A stretch of 64,000 bases of DNA from contig CAWDXO010000022.1 in the NCBI GenBank assembly GCA_963806335.1, positions 372,001-436,000 of the forward strand, written 5' to 3'. Below, in pieces: positions 26,278 to 35,517 of this stretch. This DNA is from Palsa-504 sp963806335 (GTDB lineage: Bacteria > Actinomycetota > Actinomycetes > Streptosporangiales > Streptosporangiaceae). The notes below the pieces were generated by a model, which searched no databases, had not been told where the DNA came from, and worked only from the letters and a program-made list of their open reading frames with translations. Both the position numbers and the translations under genes were made by a program. How positions within the stretch are numbered: the first letter of the stretch is position 1; the number at the start of each line of letters is the position of its first letter.

Positions 26278-26871
26278 TCACGCTGCGGGCGGCACGTTCC
26301 AGGTCAGGATGACCGGCTCGTCGTGCTCGGTGCCGAGTGCGCCGATCGTCCCAGTGTCCAGCCGGAAGTAACGCCCGGCCGACGGGGCGAGCCGCAGGAA
26401 GCGGGCGGTGAGCACGCGCAGCATGTGACCGTGCGCGATCAGCGCGACATCTCCGTGGCTGAGCAGCGGCACGACCCGGGCGAGCACCCGGTCGGCTCGC
26501 TGGCCGACCTCTTCTGCGGTCTCGCCGGGATGTTCGGCGTCTCCGGGGATGACGCCGTCCCGCCACAGGTACCAGCCGGGATGCTGTTCCTGAATCTGCC
26601 GCGTGGTCATGCCCTCGTAGCCGCCGTAATCCCATTCCCACAAATCGGGGTCCAGCTTCGCGTCCGGCAGGCCCGCCAGGGCCGCGGTCATCACCGCGCG
26701 CCGGGCCGGACTGGTGAAGGCCGCTACGATATGGCGCCTGGCCAGCAGGGGGGCCAGCGCGGCGGCGGCGGCCTCGCCGCGCCAGGTGAGCCGGACATCT
26801 GTCCGCCCGGTGTGCCGGCCCTCCAGGCTCCACTCGGTCTCGCCGTGCCGGAGCACGATCAGATCTCCCAT
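26278..26871 (-). CDS. Histidine phosphatase family protein (phosphoglycerate mutase-like)
   Basis: 197 residues. LRHGETEW contains the phosphorylated His, the second catalytic His is in IAHGHMLRVL, and the catalytic Glu region is WEWDYGGYEGMT. Length and motifs fit the broad-specificity acid phosphatase branch and not the glycolytic mutase. Located between housekeeping genes with no operon partner. The substrate is unknown. Confidence 0.9.
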   Translation of the reverse strand: MGDLIVLRHGETEWSLEGRHTGRTDVRLTWRGEAAAAALAPLLARRHIVAAFTSPARRAVMTAALAGLPDAKLDPDLWEWDYGGYEGMTTRQIQEQHPGWYLWRDGVIPGDAEHPGETAEEVGQRADRVLARVVPLLSHGDVALIAHGHMLRVLTARFLRLAPSAGRYFRLDTGTIGALGTEHDEPVILTWNVPPAA

Positions 26872-26907
26872 GGCTCGATAACCTATCGGTAGCGGGGATA
26901 GCCCGGC

Positions 26908-27252
26908 CTACAGCAGGCGTCGCAGGGCCAGCAGATCCCGCATGCTGGCTTGGACCTTGACCCGCCCCGCGATCCACATGCGGGCGATGTTGGCCGGCGT
27001 GGCGGCCAGCGAAATCACGTCGTCGCTGACGGCGGTCAGCCTGATATCGGCCGGCGGGTCATCGGGTTTCGCCTCGGTGACCGGGTCGGCGCCGTGGTCG
27101 GTGAACCTGGTCACGAACGTCACGCCGAGGTCGGTCACGTGGCAGCTCATCGAGCGATTGCCGAAATAGCTGGCTCGGTCGTCCGGGCTCATTTCCGCTA
27201 GTCGGCCAGTGAGGGTCTGTAGCGCCTCGCGGCACTCCTCGGCTGAAGCCAT
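26908..27252 (-). CDS. SCP2-like sterol/lipid-binding domain protein
   Basis: 114 residues. The C-terminal half (LTAVSDDVISLAATPANIARMWIAGRVKVQASMRDLLALRRLL) has the SCP2 fold pattern, where a glycine in the GRVKV turn and a hydrophobic final helix frame a lipid-binding tunnel. No signal peptide. Small SCP2-like proteins are commonly found beside tlyA-nadK-recN in actinobacteria, though the role is not established. Confidence 0.7.
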   Translation of the reverse strand: MASAEECREALQTLTGRLAEMSPDDRASYFGNRSMSCHVTDLGVTFVTRFTDHGADPVTEAKPDDPPADIRLTAVSDDVISLAATPANIARMWIAGRVKVQASMRDLLALRRLL

Positions 27253-27308
27253 GTGCGCCTCGCTCTTGTCAACATCGGACGGTAGCGTTCAGGCGGAGGG
27301 TAGCGCAT

Positions 27309-27563
27309 ATGGATGAGGAATACCCAGACCAAGGTGCGGGGCATGACGACCAGATCCCCGGCCCGGGTCAGCACAGCGGTGAACGAGCCGCGGTTTCTTT
27401 TCCGCCGACAGGTGATGACCGGGTGGATGAGGCCGTGGCCGGGCTGAGCCGCTTGCCAGGCAGGCCGGCGGATGAGCATGTTGCCGTGCTTGAAGAGGTA
27501 CACGGGCAGCTCAGGGACATCCTGGGCGAGCTGAGCGACGATGCCGCCGAGGGCCAGCCTTGA
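27309..27563 (+). CDS. Small conserved protein upstream of tlyA
   Basis: 84 residues: an acidic, Gly/Pro-rich start, then VDEAVAGLSRLPGRPADEHVAVLEEVHGQLRDILGEL, an amphipathic helical hairpin. Comparable short proteins precede tlyA in many actinobacteria, which supports a real gene. Its stop overlaps the TTG start of tlyA. Function unknown. Confidence 0.72.
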   Translation: MDEEYPDQGAGHDDQIPGPGQHSGERAAVSFPPTGDDRVDEAVAGLSRLPGRPADEHVAVLEEVHGQLRDILGELSDDAAEGQP

Positions 27564-28360
27564 CGCCACCACGCGCGAGGCTCGATGCGGAGCTGGTCAG
27601 GCGGGGCCTGGCCAGGTCGCGAGAGCAGGCGGGCGAGCTCGTGGCGGCCGGGCTGGTGGCGGTAGCCGGGCAGCGGGCCGCCAAGCCCGCCACCCAGGTG
27701 GCCAGGGACGCCCCGATCACGGTCAGCGAGTCTGGCGAGCCCGGTTACGTGTCGCGTGGCGGGCACAAGCTGGCCGGCGCGCTGGCCGCCTTCGTTCCCC
27801 GGGGCCTGGCCGTCGCCGGGCGGACATGCCTGGACGCGGGCGCGTCGACCGGGGGATTCACCGACGTGCTGCTGCGCGCGGGCGCCGCGCACGTCGTGGC
27901 GGCCGACGTGGGGTACGGTCAGCTGGCCTGGTCGCTGCGCACCGACCCGCGGGTCACCGTACTGGACCGGGTCAACGTGCGGACGCTCGATCACGTCACG
28001 CCGGTACCCGACCTCGTGGTGGCCGACCTCTCGTTTATCTCGCTCACCCTGGTCCTCCCGGCTCTGGTCGCCTGCGCCGCGCCGGACGCGGACTTCGTGC
28101 TGCTCGTAAAACCCCAGTTCGAAGTGGGTAAGGGCCGGGTAGGCGCAGGTGGCGTGGTACGGGATAGGGCGGATCGTTCGGCCGCCGTAGGAAAGGTCAC
28201 CGCGGCGGCCGGACAGCTCGGCCTCGGGGTTCAGGGGGTTACGGCGAGCCCGCTGCCCGGGCCTGCGGGAAACGTGGAATATTTCGTGTGGCTGCGCCGC
28301 GACGCGCCGCCGCTCGACGAAGATCAGCTGCAGCGGGCGATCGAGGAGGGACCTGCCTAG
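27560..28360 (+). CDS. tlyA: TlyA family 2'-O-methyltransferase (16S/23S rRNA)
   Basis: 266 residues. N-terminal S4 RNA-binding domain (RLDAELVRRGLARSREQAGELVAAGLVAV), then an FtsJ-like methyltransferase domain with YVSRGGHKLAGAL, CLDAGASTGGFTDVLL and ADVGYGQLAW. The family methylates rRNA cytidines and underlies capreomycin susceptibility in mycobacteria. TTG 27560 overlaps the upstream stop. The 3' end overlaps nadK by 1 nt, the conserved actinobacterial order. Confidence 0.93.
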   Translation: MTPPRARLDAELVRRGLARSREQAGELVAAGLVAVAGQRAAKPATQVARDAPITVSESGEPGYVSRGGHKLAGALAAFVPRGLAVAGRTCLDAGASTGGFTDVLLRAGAAHVVAADVGYGQLAWSLRTDPRVTVLDRVNVRTLDHVTPVPDLVVADLSFISLTLVLPALVACAAPDADFVLLVKPQFEVGKGRVGAGGVVRDRADRSAAVGKVTAAAGQLGLGVQGVTASPLPGPAGNVEYFVWLRRDAPPLDEDQLQRAIEEGPA

Positions 28361-29283
28361 TGGGACAGCGGACGGTGCTGGTGACGGCGCATACGGGGCG
28401 CGAAAACGCGATGCGCAGCGCCCGGCTGGTCGCGGAGAGGCTGACCGCCGCCGGTATCGCCGTCCGCACGCTCGCGGGCGAGTTCATCTTCCCGAGCACG
28501 GAAGAGGTGCTGTCCGGCGCCGAGGCGGCTGAGGGCGCGGAGCTCATCATCGTCCTCGGCGGCGACGGCAGCCTGCTACGCGCCGCCGAGCTGGCTCACC
28601 CGGTCAAGGTCCCGCTGATCGGGGTGAACCTCGGGCACGTCGGGTTCCTGGCCGAGGCGGAGCCGGACGGGCTGGCCGACACGGTCGACCGGGTGGTGGC
28701 GCGAGAGTACGTGGTCGAGGAGCGGATGACGATCGACGTAACCGTGCACAGCAACGGCGCGGTGCTCGCGTCGACCTGGGCGCTGAACGAGGCCACGGTG
28801 GAGAAGGCGGCCCGGGAGCGGATGGTCGAGGTGATCACCGAGGTCGACGGCCGTCCCCTGTCCCGCTTCGGCTGCGACGGGGTGGTGTGCTCGACCCCGA
28901 CCGGCTCGACGGCCTATGCCTTTTCCGCGGGCGGGCCAGTGGTGTGGCCGGAGGTAGAGGCGCTCCTCATAGTGCCGATCAGCGCGCATGCGCTGTTCGC
29001 CCCGCCGATGGTGGTGTCGCCGCGGTCAGTACTGGCGATAGAGGTGATACGGGGCCACGAGACATCGGGCGCGGTTTTGTGGTGCGATGGGCGGCGTAAA
29101 GTCGATCTGCCACCTGGGGCCCGGGTGGAGGTACGGCGGGGCGCCCTGCCGGTGCTGCTGGCGCGGCTGCCGTCGCCGGGAGCTCGCGGCGGGCGGTTCA
29201 CGGACCGGCTGGTGGCCAAGTTCGGCCTACCCGTATCAGGCTGGCGGGGCCGTACCTGGGAGGACGCAGACGAGCATGCTTGA
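28360..29283 (+). CDS. nadK: NAD kinase (first copy)
   Basis: 307 residues, phosphorylating NAD to NADP. LGGDGSLLRAAEL contains the GGDG motif, followed by NLGHVGFLAEAE, and the glycine-rich CSTPTGSTAYAFSAGGPVV nucleotide region. GTG 28360 (TAGTG overlap with tlyA) with GAGGAGGG upstream is the start. The 5' frame further upstream is inside tlyA and was excluded. Followed by recN with an 8-nt overlap. A second NAD kinase is at 43956-44813. Confidence 0.94.
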   Translation: MGQRTVLVTAHTGRENAMRSARLVAERLTAAGIAVRTLAGEFIFPSTEEVLSGAEAAEGAELIIVLGGDGSLLRAAELAHPVKVPLIGVNLGHVGFLAEAEPDGLADTVDRVVAREYVVEERMTIDVTVHSNGAVLASTWALNEATVEKAARERMVEVITEVDGRPLSRFGCDGVVCSTPTGSTAYAFSAGGPVVWPEVEALLIVPISAHALFAPPMVVSPRSVLAIEVIRGHETSGAVLWCDGRRKVDLPPGARVEVRRGALPVLLARLPSPGARGGRFTDRLVAKFGLPVSGWRGRTWEDADEHA

Positions 29284-30997
29284 GGAAGTCCGCATAACGG
29301 GCCTCGGCGTCATCGACGACGCGGTGCTTGAGCTGTCGGCCGGGTTCACCGCGCTGACCGGGGAAACGGGCGCCGGGAAGACCATGGTCGTAACGGCGCT
29401 CGGACTGCTGTTCGGCGGCCGGGCCGATCCCGCGCGGGTGCGGCCCGGCGCGGCGCGGGCCGCGGTAGAAGGACGGCTCCTCGTCTCACCCGAGGTGGCG
29501 CGTGAGGTCGAGGACGCCGGCGGTGATCTCGACGACGGGGGATCCGCGCTGGTGATCAGCCGCTCGGTGTCGGCGGAAGGCCGGTCCCGGGCGTTCGCGG
29601 GCGGGCGCTCGGTACCGGTGTCCCTGCTCCAGGTGCTGGCCGATGACCTGGTCGCCGTACACGGCCAGTCGGACCAGCAGCAGCTGCTAAAGCCCGGACG
29701 GCAGCGGGAGGCGCTGGACCGGTTCGGCGGCCCCGGGCTGGCCGCGGCTCTGTCTGATTACCGGCGGGTGTACAACCGGCATCGCGCCGTCCGCGCCGAG
29801 CTGGAAACGCTGACGAACGCGGAACGGGAGAGGGCGACCGAAGCCGAAACGCTGCGGCTCGGCCTGGCCGAGGTCGAGGCCGTGGCCCCGGTCGCGGGTG
29901 AGGACGCGACGCTGCTCGCCGAGGACGAGAAGCTCGCGAACGCCGACGCGCTGAACGCGGCGGCCACCACGGCGCATGAGGCCCTGGTCGGCGACCCGGC
30001 GGCGGCCTCGGTCGACGGCTCGGACGCGTCGACGCTGCTCGGCATGGCGGGGCGGGCGCTCGACCAGGTCCGCGCGCATGATCCTGTACTGGCCGGGCTC
30101 GCGGACCGGCTGTCCGAGGCGACCTACCTGATTTCCGACGTGGCCGCCGAGCTCGCGTCCTATACCGATTCGCTGGACTCCGACCCGGCCCGGCTGGCGG
30201 CGGTGCAGGAGCGGCGGGCGGCGCTGGGCAAGCTGATCCGGACGTACGGAGGCGCGGCGGGAGACGTGGCCGCGGTGCTCGACTGGGCCAAGCAGGCCGG
30301 GTCGAGGCTAGTCGAGCTCGAGGGGGACAACGACAAGATCGCGTCGCTGGCCGCGGAGGAGTCGTCGCTAGCCATGCAGGTAGCGTCGCTCGCGGCACGG
30401 CTGTCAGCGCTGCGTTCGGCGGTGGCTGAGCGGTTCGCGAGGGAGGTGACCGCCGAGCTGACCGCGCTGGCCATGCCGCACGCCTCGCTGACCGCGGTGG
30501 TCAGCGAACTCGAGGCGCCGGGGCCCTACGGAGCCGACGACGTGGAGATCAGGCTGGCCGCGCACCCGGGCGCGCCGCCGCTGCCGCTGAACAAGGGTGC
30601 CTCTGGTGGTGAGCTCTCCCGTGTCATGCTGGCCATCGAGGTGGTTTTCGCGGGCGCGGACCCGGTGCCAACGTTCGTGTTCGACGAGGTCGACGCCGGG
30701 GTCGGCGGCCGGGCCGCGGTGGAGATCGGCCGGCGGCTCGCGCGGCTGGCGCGATCATCGCAGGTGATCGTGGTCACCCACCTGCCGCAAGTCGCGGCTT
30801 TCGCCGACAACCACCTGGTGGTGGAGAAGTCAGGCGACGGCCTGGTGACCGAGAGCGGCGTGACCCGGCTGGATCGGCCGGCCCGGCTTCGGGAACTGTC
30901 CCGGATGCTCGGCGGCCTGGAAGAGTCCGATTTCGGCCAGGCCCACGCCGAGGAACTGCTGGCCATGGCCGACCGGGAGCGCGAGGCCGCCGGCTGA
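29276..30997 (+). CDS. recN: DNA repair protein RecN
   Basis: 573-residue SMC-like ATPase of double-strand break repair. MLEEVRITGLGVIDDAVLELSAGFTALTGETGAGKTM is the canonical amino end with Walker A, and the central part is a long Ala/Glu-rich coiled coil. The C-terminal half has NKGASGGELSRVMLAIEVV (signature) and TFVFDEVDAGVGG (Walker B). ATG 29276 overlaps nadK. The longer in-frame extension is within nadK. Standard length. Confidence 0.94.
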   Translation: MLEEVRITGLGVIDDAVLELSAGFTALTGETGAGKTMVVTALGLLFGGRADPARVRPGAARAAVEGRLLVSPEVAREVEDAGGDLDDGGSALVISRSVSAEGRSRAFAGGRSVPVSLLQVLADDLVAVHGQSDQQQLLKPGRQREALDRFGGPGLAAALSDYRRVYNRHRAVRAELETLTNAERERATEAETLRLGLAEVEAVAPVAGEDATLLAEDEKLANADALNAAATTAHEALVGDPAAASVDGSDASTLLGMAGRALDQVRAHDPVLAGLADRLSEATYLISDVAAELASYTDSLDSDPARLAAVQERRAALGKLIRTYGGAAGDVAAVLDWAKQAGSRLVELEGDNDKIASLAAEESSLAMQVASLAARLSALRSAVAERFAREVTAELTALAMPHASLTAVVSELEAPGPYGADDVEIRLAAHPGAPPLPLNKGASGGELSRVMLAIEVVFAGADPVPTFVFDEVDAGVGGRAAVEIGRRLARLARSSQVIVVTHLPQVAAFADNHLVVEKSGDGLVTESGVTRLDRPARLRELSRMLGGLEESDFGQAHAEELLAMADREREAAG

Positions 30998-31086
30998 CCG
31001 GCCCCACAGCGCGTCCAGGCACGTGCAGGCCGCCCTCCCCGAATCGGCGTCCCGCCCTCCGCAGCAGGATGCTGATTCCCATGGCC

Positions 31087-31842
31087 TCACGCTTGACCTG
31101 CGTCTTCGCCGTCCTGCGCGGCTGACCATCTGAGCAGCCCGATGTCGGCCACCATTTTCACGTGACGGCGCATGGCCTGACGCGCGTCGGGAGCGTCCCC
31201 GCGCCGGATGGCCTCCAGGATCCGGTGATGGGCCCGCAGCGAACGGGGCGGACGTCCCGGCTCGCCGAGTGAGCTGTGCCGGGTTTCGCTGATCGGCACC
31301 GCGAGGCCGGCCATGAAGTCGGCGAGCAGGAGGCTTCGGGCCGCGCGAGTGACGGCCTCATGAAACAGCCGGTCGCCCTCCTCGCCGAAGCCGCCCGCCT
31401 CGATGTCGGCGGCCATGACATCCAGGGCCCGGCTCATCTCCGCGACATCTTCGGTGGTCCTGCGCGCCGCCGCCAGGGCGGCCAGCTGCGTTTCCAGCGC
31501 CTCCCGGGCCTCGAGGATGGCCGGCAGCCGGTGCCGCTGCGTCGTCAGCTCCATGAGGTGGCCGGAGTCATTCGGCAGGGACCTGAGGTAGATGCCGTCG
31601 CCGTGGCGGACTTCGAGCGTCCCGCGCACTTCGAGCGCAATCGTAGCCTGGCGGACCGATGCCCGGCTGACCTTCAGAGCCTCGGCGAGATCGCGCTCCG
31701 AGGGCAGGCGGCCGCCCACCCGCAGCCCGGTGACCTCGACATAATCGAGCAGCCTGGCGGCCAGCTGCTCGTAGAGCCGGCTCCGGTCCGGGGCCCGGAG
31801 GGCCTCGGTACTCGGCCGGCTAGCCCGCCGACTCGCTGGCAT
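31087..31842 (-). CDS. GntR family (FadR subfamily) transcriptional regulator
   Basis: 251 residues. N-terminal winged helix RLLDYVEVTGLRVGGRLPSERDLAEALKVSRASVRQATIALEVRGTLEVRHGDGIYL, then an FCD all-helical effector domain with the metal-binding pattern of Asp/His residues (FHEAVTRAARS, HHRILEAIRRGD, MRRHV). FCD regulators sense carboxylic acids. Divergent from the LIV-type importer, whose promoter overlaps a palindrome, so it probably controls that operon. Confidence 0.9.
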   Translation of the reverse strand: MPASRRASRPSTEALRAPDRSRLYEQLAARLLDYVEVTGLRVGGRLPSERDLAEALKVSRASVRQATIALEVRGTLEVRHGDGIYLRSLPNDSGHLMELTTQRHRLPAILEAREALETQLAALAAARRTTEDVAEMSRALDVMAADIEAGGFGEEGDRLFHEAVTRAARSLLLADFMAGLAVPISETRHSSLGEPGRPPRSLRAHHRILEAIRRGDAPDARQAMRRHVKMVADIGLLRWSAAQDGEDAGQA

Positions 31843-31915
31843 CCTGTCGCCCCGCCCTCACTCCTGTCACGTAACCGGCGCCCATGACGCTATACCGCAG
31901 GTAGCGCCGGACCCA

Positions 31916-31948
31916 TTGACACCCAAGGATAGCGAACATTATCGTTCG
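31916..31948 (+). promoter_or_regulatory. Promoter of the LIV-type operon with overlapping GntR-type palindrome
   Basis: TTGACA at 31916-31921 is a consensus -35. TATCGT at 31940-31945, 18 nt later, can serve as -10. A perfect inverted repeat CGAAC-ATTATC-GTTCG spans 31933-31948 and covers the -10. The position fits repression by the divergent GntR/FadR regulator. Confidence 0.62.
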
Positions 31949-32005
31949 GGCTACTGGCTCAGCCACTTAGTGTTTGTCACTCCAGCCCAACGGCCGAGGG
32001 ATGAG

Positions 32006-32887
32006 ATGACGACTTTCCTTGTGACCATTGGCATCGGGCTTTCCACGGCAGCGATCCTGTCGCTGTCAGCGGTCGCGTTCACGCTGGAGTACGCGGTAAG
32101 CCGCATCGCGAACTTCGCCCACGGTGAGTTCCTGACCGTCGGCGCCTTCGCCGCCTACTCCGGGCAGCGGATCTTCCATCAGAACGTCGCGGCCGCGGCC
32201 GTGATCGCCGCGGTGGCCGGCGCGGTCGCCGGGCTGGCGCTGAACGCCGGGATCATCGAGCAGTTCCGCGGGCGCACCGCCATCACGGTCTTCATCGCCA
32301 CGCTCGGGGTGGCGCTCATCGTGGAGAACGTGCTCGTCATCATCTACGGAGCGGCCAACGTCACCTACAGCTTCCCGCAGGGCAACCTCCATCACGTCGG
32401 GCCGTTCCTGTGGACCACCTCCGACATCGAGGTGATCATCTCAGCGCTGGCCGTGGCCGGCCTGATCTACCTGCTGCTGCAGCACACGCGGTTCGGCAAG
32501 GCGGTCCGGGCGATCTCGCAGGACCGGGCGCTCGCGCAGGTGAGCGGCATCCCCGCGCGGCGGATCATCATGCAGACCTGGGCCCTGGCCGGCGCCATCG
32601 CCGGGTTCGCCGGCTTCGTGCTCGCCGACACGATCGGCACCTTCGGTCCCACCCTCGGCTTCAGCTTCCTGCTGCTCACCATCACGGCCACCGTGGCCGG
32701 GGGCATCGGCCGGCCCTACGCGACCTTCGGGGGCGCCCTCATCGTCGGGCTGGTGATCCAGATCGCCGGCACCTACACCAGTTCGGCTTACGAACTCGTC
32801 TTCGCCTTCCTGCTCCTGGTGTTGCTGATGCTGTTCCGGCCGAACGGCGTGTTCGTCCGGCCCAGCGCGGTAGCAGTGCGCGCCTGA
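32006..32887 (+). CDS. livH: Branched-chain amino acid-type ABC permease, LivH family
   Basis: 293-residue inner-membrane permease with about eight hydrophobic segments. LEYAVSRIANFAHGEFLTVGAF and the cytoplasmic-loop motif TRFGKAVRAISQDRALAQVSGI are LivH signatures. ATG 32006 is preferred, since the earlier in-frame TTG at 31916 is the -35 element. It overlaps livM (TGATG). The cargo may be an organic acid or amide and need not be Leu/Ile/Val, judging from the catabolic genes downstream. Confidence 0.9.
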   Translation: MTTFLVTIGIGLSTAAILSLSAVAFTLEYAVSRIANFAHGEFLTVGAFAAYSGQRIFHQNVAAAAVIAAVAGAVAGLALNAGIIEQFRGRTAITVFIATLGVALIVENVLVIIYGAANVTYSFPQGNLHHVGPFLWTTSDIEVIISALAVAGLIYLLLQHTRFGKAVRAISQDRALAQVSGIPARRIIMQTWALAGAIAGFAGFVLADTIGTFGPTLGFSFLLLTITATVAGGIGRPYATFGGALIVGLVIQIAGTYTSSAYELVFAFLLLVLLMLFRPNGVFVRPSAVAVRA

Positions 32888-33939
32888 TGTACTGGGTCAG
32901 CGTCGTCACCGAAGCGGGCATCTTCGCCATCCTCGCCCTCGGCCTGGACGTGATCTGGGGCTGGAGCGGCGATTTCGACCTGGCGTTCTACGGATACCTG
33001 GCCCTGGGCAGCTACCTCACCTTCGTGCTCACGATCGGCAAGCCGGCGCCGCCGGTCGAGTACATCCTCGGCTTCCACCTGCCGGTCGTGCTCGCGATCG
33101 TGCTGGCCATGGTCATGGTGGTGGGCCTGGCGGCCATCATCGGGGCCATCGCCCTGCGGAACCTGCGCGACATCTACTTCGCCGTCACGACGCTGGGCGC
33201 GGTGAGCGCGCTTTACCTCATCGTCGAGAACTACACGCCCCTGTTCGACGGCTACAACGGCGTCTACGGGCTGGTCAACCCGGGGCAGACGGTGCTGAAC
33301 CTGACGTATAACGGCTATCGCATCTTCTTCGGTGTGGTCGTCCTCGTCCTGCTCTTGGCGGCTTACCTCCTGGTGCAACGGCTGTCACGGAGCCCGTTCG
33401 GTCGAATGCTGCGCTCGGTGCGCGAGGATGAGCGCGCCGCGGCCGCTTACGGACGGCACATATTCAGTGCGAAGTACCGCGCCTACCTGTTCGGCGCGGC
33501 GCTGGCCGGCCTGACCGGCGGCCTGTTCGCCATCTTCATCAGCGCGTTCAACCCGTCGGCCTGGACACCGCAGGAACTCCTGGTGATCTACGCGGCGATC
33601 CTGGTCGGCGGCCGCGGCAACCCCCGCGGCGTCATCCTCGGCGTGTTCGTCGTCTACATCGGCTTCATCGAGCTCACCCGGTACCTGCCGTCGCCCGCGT
33701 CGCGACCGGACTTCGGCCCGGCGACACGCCAGATCCTCATCGGCCTCATGATCATCCTGATGCTCCGGTTCCGGCCGGAGGGGCTCTTCCGGGAGCGGCC
33801 CGGGCTCGACCGCGGGCCAGGGTCGGCGGCGCCCGCAGCCCCGGCGGTCTCGGCGGCTCCGGCCACGCAGGTGACCCCGGCCACGCAGACAACCCCGGCC
33901 ACGCAGGCCCCTGCGGCCGACGACGGAGGGCCCGGATGA
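32887..33939 (+). CDS. livM: Branched-chain amino acid-type ABC permease, LivM family
   Basis: 350 residues, about eight to nine membrane segments. Starts MYWVSVVTEAGIFAILALGLDVIWGWSGDFDLAFYGYLALG, a normal LivM opening. RSPFGRMLRSVREDERAAAAYG is the loop contacting the ATPase. The C-terminal 40 residues are a low-complexity Pro/Ala/Thr/Gln tail made by an 18-bp DNA repeat. ATG 32887 overlaps the livH stop and the 3' end overlaps livG. Confidence 0.9.
   Translation: MYWVSVVTEAGIFAILALGLDVIWGWSGDFDLAFYGYLALGSYLTFVLTIGKPAPPVEYILGFHLPVVLAIVLAMVMVVGLAAIIGAIALRNLRDIYFAVTTLGAVSALYLIVENYTPLFDGYNGVYGLVNPGQTVLNLTYNGYRIFFGVVVLVLLLAAYLLVQRLSRSPFGRMLRSVREDERAAAAYGRHIFSAKYRAYLFGAALAGLTGGLFAIFISAFNPSAWTPQELLVIYAAILVGGRGNPRGVILGVFVVYIGFIELTRYLPSPASRPDFGPATRQILIGLMIILMLRFRPEGLFRERPGLDRGPGSAAPAAPAVSAAPATQVTPATQTTPATQAPAADDGGPG
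33859..33906 (+). repeat. 18-bp tandem repeat in the livM 3' end
   Basis: CCGGCCACGCAG recurs at 33859, 33877 and 33895, an 18-bp period. It encodes repeated PATQ-x-T units in the cytoplasmic tail. In-frame period, so copy-number change would only lengthen or shorten the tail. Confidence 0.7.
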
Positions 33940-34712
33940 GCGCCGCGCTGCTCGAGATCGAGAACCTGACCAAGTCCTTCGGCGGCGTCCACGCGGTCCG
34001 GAATTGCACCTTCTCGGTGCCCGAAGGCCAGGTGACGGGGCTGATCGGGCCGAACGGCGCAGGCAAGAGCACCGTGGTCGACCTCGTGTCCGGGTTCGGG
34101 CGACCAGACTCCGGCCGCATCAGGTTCGCCGGGGAACCCATCATCGGCAACCGTCCCGACGTCATCTCCCGGCTCGGGCTGATCCGGACGTTCCAGACGC
34201 CCCGCGAGTGGCGCAACCTGACCGTCATGGACAACGTCCTGCTGGCGCGGCGCCGGTTCGCTGACGAGTCCCTCTGGCGCTCCATTACCCGCGCCCGCCG
34301 GATCCGGCGGGCCGAAGAGGCGGAGCGGGCCGCCGTCCGGGCCATCCTGGAGCGTTTCAATCTCGCCGGGCTCAAGAACGAACGGGCGGTACGGCTGAGC
34401 GGTGGCCAGAAGCGGCTGCTCGAATTCGCGCGCATCGCCGCCGCCGAAGCCCGGCTGATCATCCTGGACGAGCCGATGGGAGGCGTCAACCCGGTGCTCG
34501 GGGCGCGGATCGGCGAGGCGGTCAGGGAGTTCGCGGTGGAGGGCCGCACCGTCGTCGTGGTCGAGCACAACCTCCCGTTCATCGAGAAGACCTGTCATCA
34601 GGTGGTGGTGATGGACCTTGGCGAGGTCATCGCCACCGGACCGTTTTCCGGCCTGCGTGACAACCCCAGGGTGGTCGACGCCTATCTCGGGATGGATCAG
34701 AGCCATGAGTGA
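33936..34712 (+). CDS. livG: LIV-type ABC ATPase LivG
   Basis: 258-residue ATPase. GLIGPNGAGKST Walker A, RLGLIRTFQTPREWRNLTVMDNVLLA Q-loop region, RLSGGQKRLLEFAR signature, LIILDEPMGGVNP Walker B and VVVVEHNLPFIEKTCHQVVVMDLG switch. ATG overlaps the livM stop (ATGA). Couples ATP hydrolysis to import with LivF. Confidence 0.92.
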   Translation: MSAALLEIENLTKSFGGVHAVRNCTFSVPEGQVTGLIGPNGAGKSTVVDLVSGFGRPDSGRIRFAGEPIIGNRPDVISRLGLIRTFQTPREWRNLTVMDNVLLARRRFADESLWRSITRARRIRRAEEAERAAVRAILERFNLAGLKNERAVRLSGGQKRLLEFARIAAAEARLIILDEPMGGVNPVLGARIGEAVREFAVEGRTVVVVEHNLPFIEKTCHQVVVMDLGEVIATGPFSGLRDNPRVVDAYLGMDQSHE

Positions 34713-35430
34713 GCCACCCGAGGTGGTGCTGAGCACCGAAGGGCTGACCGCCGGATACGGCGGGCCGCCCATCATCGAGGACATCTCGCTGACCGTCCGT
34801 GCGGGGAAGATCGCCGCCATAGTAGGGCCGAACGGAGCAGGCAAATCCACGCTGCTCAAAGCACTAACCGGGTTGCTGAAGGTATCGCGCGGCGACACCT
34901 ACATCAAGGGCGAGAAGACCACGAACATCCCGCCGGAAAAGCTCGTCAGGCGCGGGCTCGGGTATGTTCCGCAGGTCTCCAACGTCTTTCCCGACCTCAC
35001 CGTGCGGGAAAACATGGAAATGGGCGCGTACACCCGCCGCCGCGGCGTGGACGCCCGGATCGACGAAATCTGCGAACTGTTTCCCGACCTCGGCAAGGCC
35101 ATGCGGCGCCGGGCCGGAATGCTCAGCGGCGGGCAGCGCAGCATGCTCGCCATGGCCCGGGCGCTCATGCTCAAGCCCGTCGTGATGTTGCTCGATGAGC
35201 CGAGTGCCGGGCTGTCCCCCCTGCTCCAGGGCGCGCTCTGGGAGCAGATCGAGAAAGTCGCTTCAACTGGCGTCGGGATCTGCGTGGTCGAGCAGAACAC
35301 CCGGCGCACCCTCCGCCACGCGCACTGGGGCTACATCCTCGTGCTCGGGCGCAACAGGCTCGACGGTCCTGCACAGGAACTGCTTCACGACGACACCGTC
35401 GTGGATCTCTACGTCGGCCGTATGAGTTGA
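34705..35430 (+). CDS. livF: LIV-type ABC ATPase LivF
   Basis: 241-residue second ATPase. AIVGPNGAGKSTLLKALTG, VPQVSNVFPDLTVRENMEMGAY, MLSGGQRSMLAMARAL and VMLLDEPSAGLSP are clear. ATG 34705 overlaps the livG stop by 8 nt. The earlier in-frame start lies within livG and was excluded. Confidence 0.92.
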   Translation: MSEPPEVVLSTEGLTAGYGGPPIIEDISLTVRAGKIAAIVGPNGAGKSTLLKALTGLLKVSRGDTYIKGEKTTNIPPEKLVRRGLGYVPQVSNVFPDLTVRENMEMGAYTRRRGVDARIDEICELFPDLGKAMRRRAGMLSGGQRSMLAMARALMLKPVVMLLDEPSAGLSPLLQGALWEQIEKVASTGVGICVVEQNTRRTLRHAHWGYILVLGRNRLDGPAQELLHDDTVVDLYVGRMS

Positions 35431-35517
35431 CTATCGCGAGCATGAGGGCCTGGATACCCGTGGCAACAGCAGACGGGCAGCGCTGGACGGCTCGCACCGA
35501 ATTACAGGAGAACCAGC

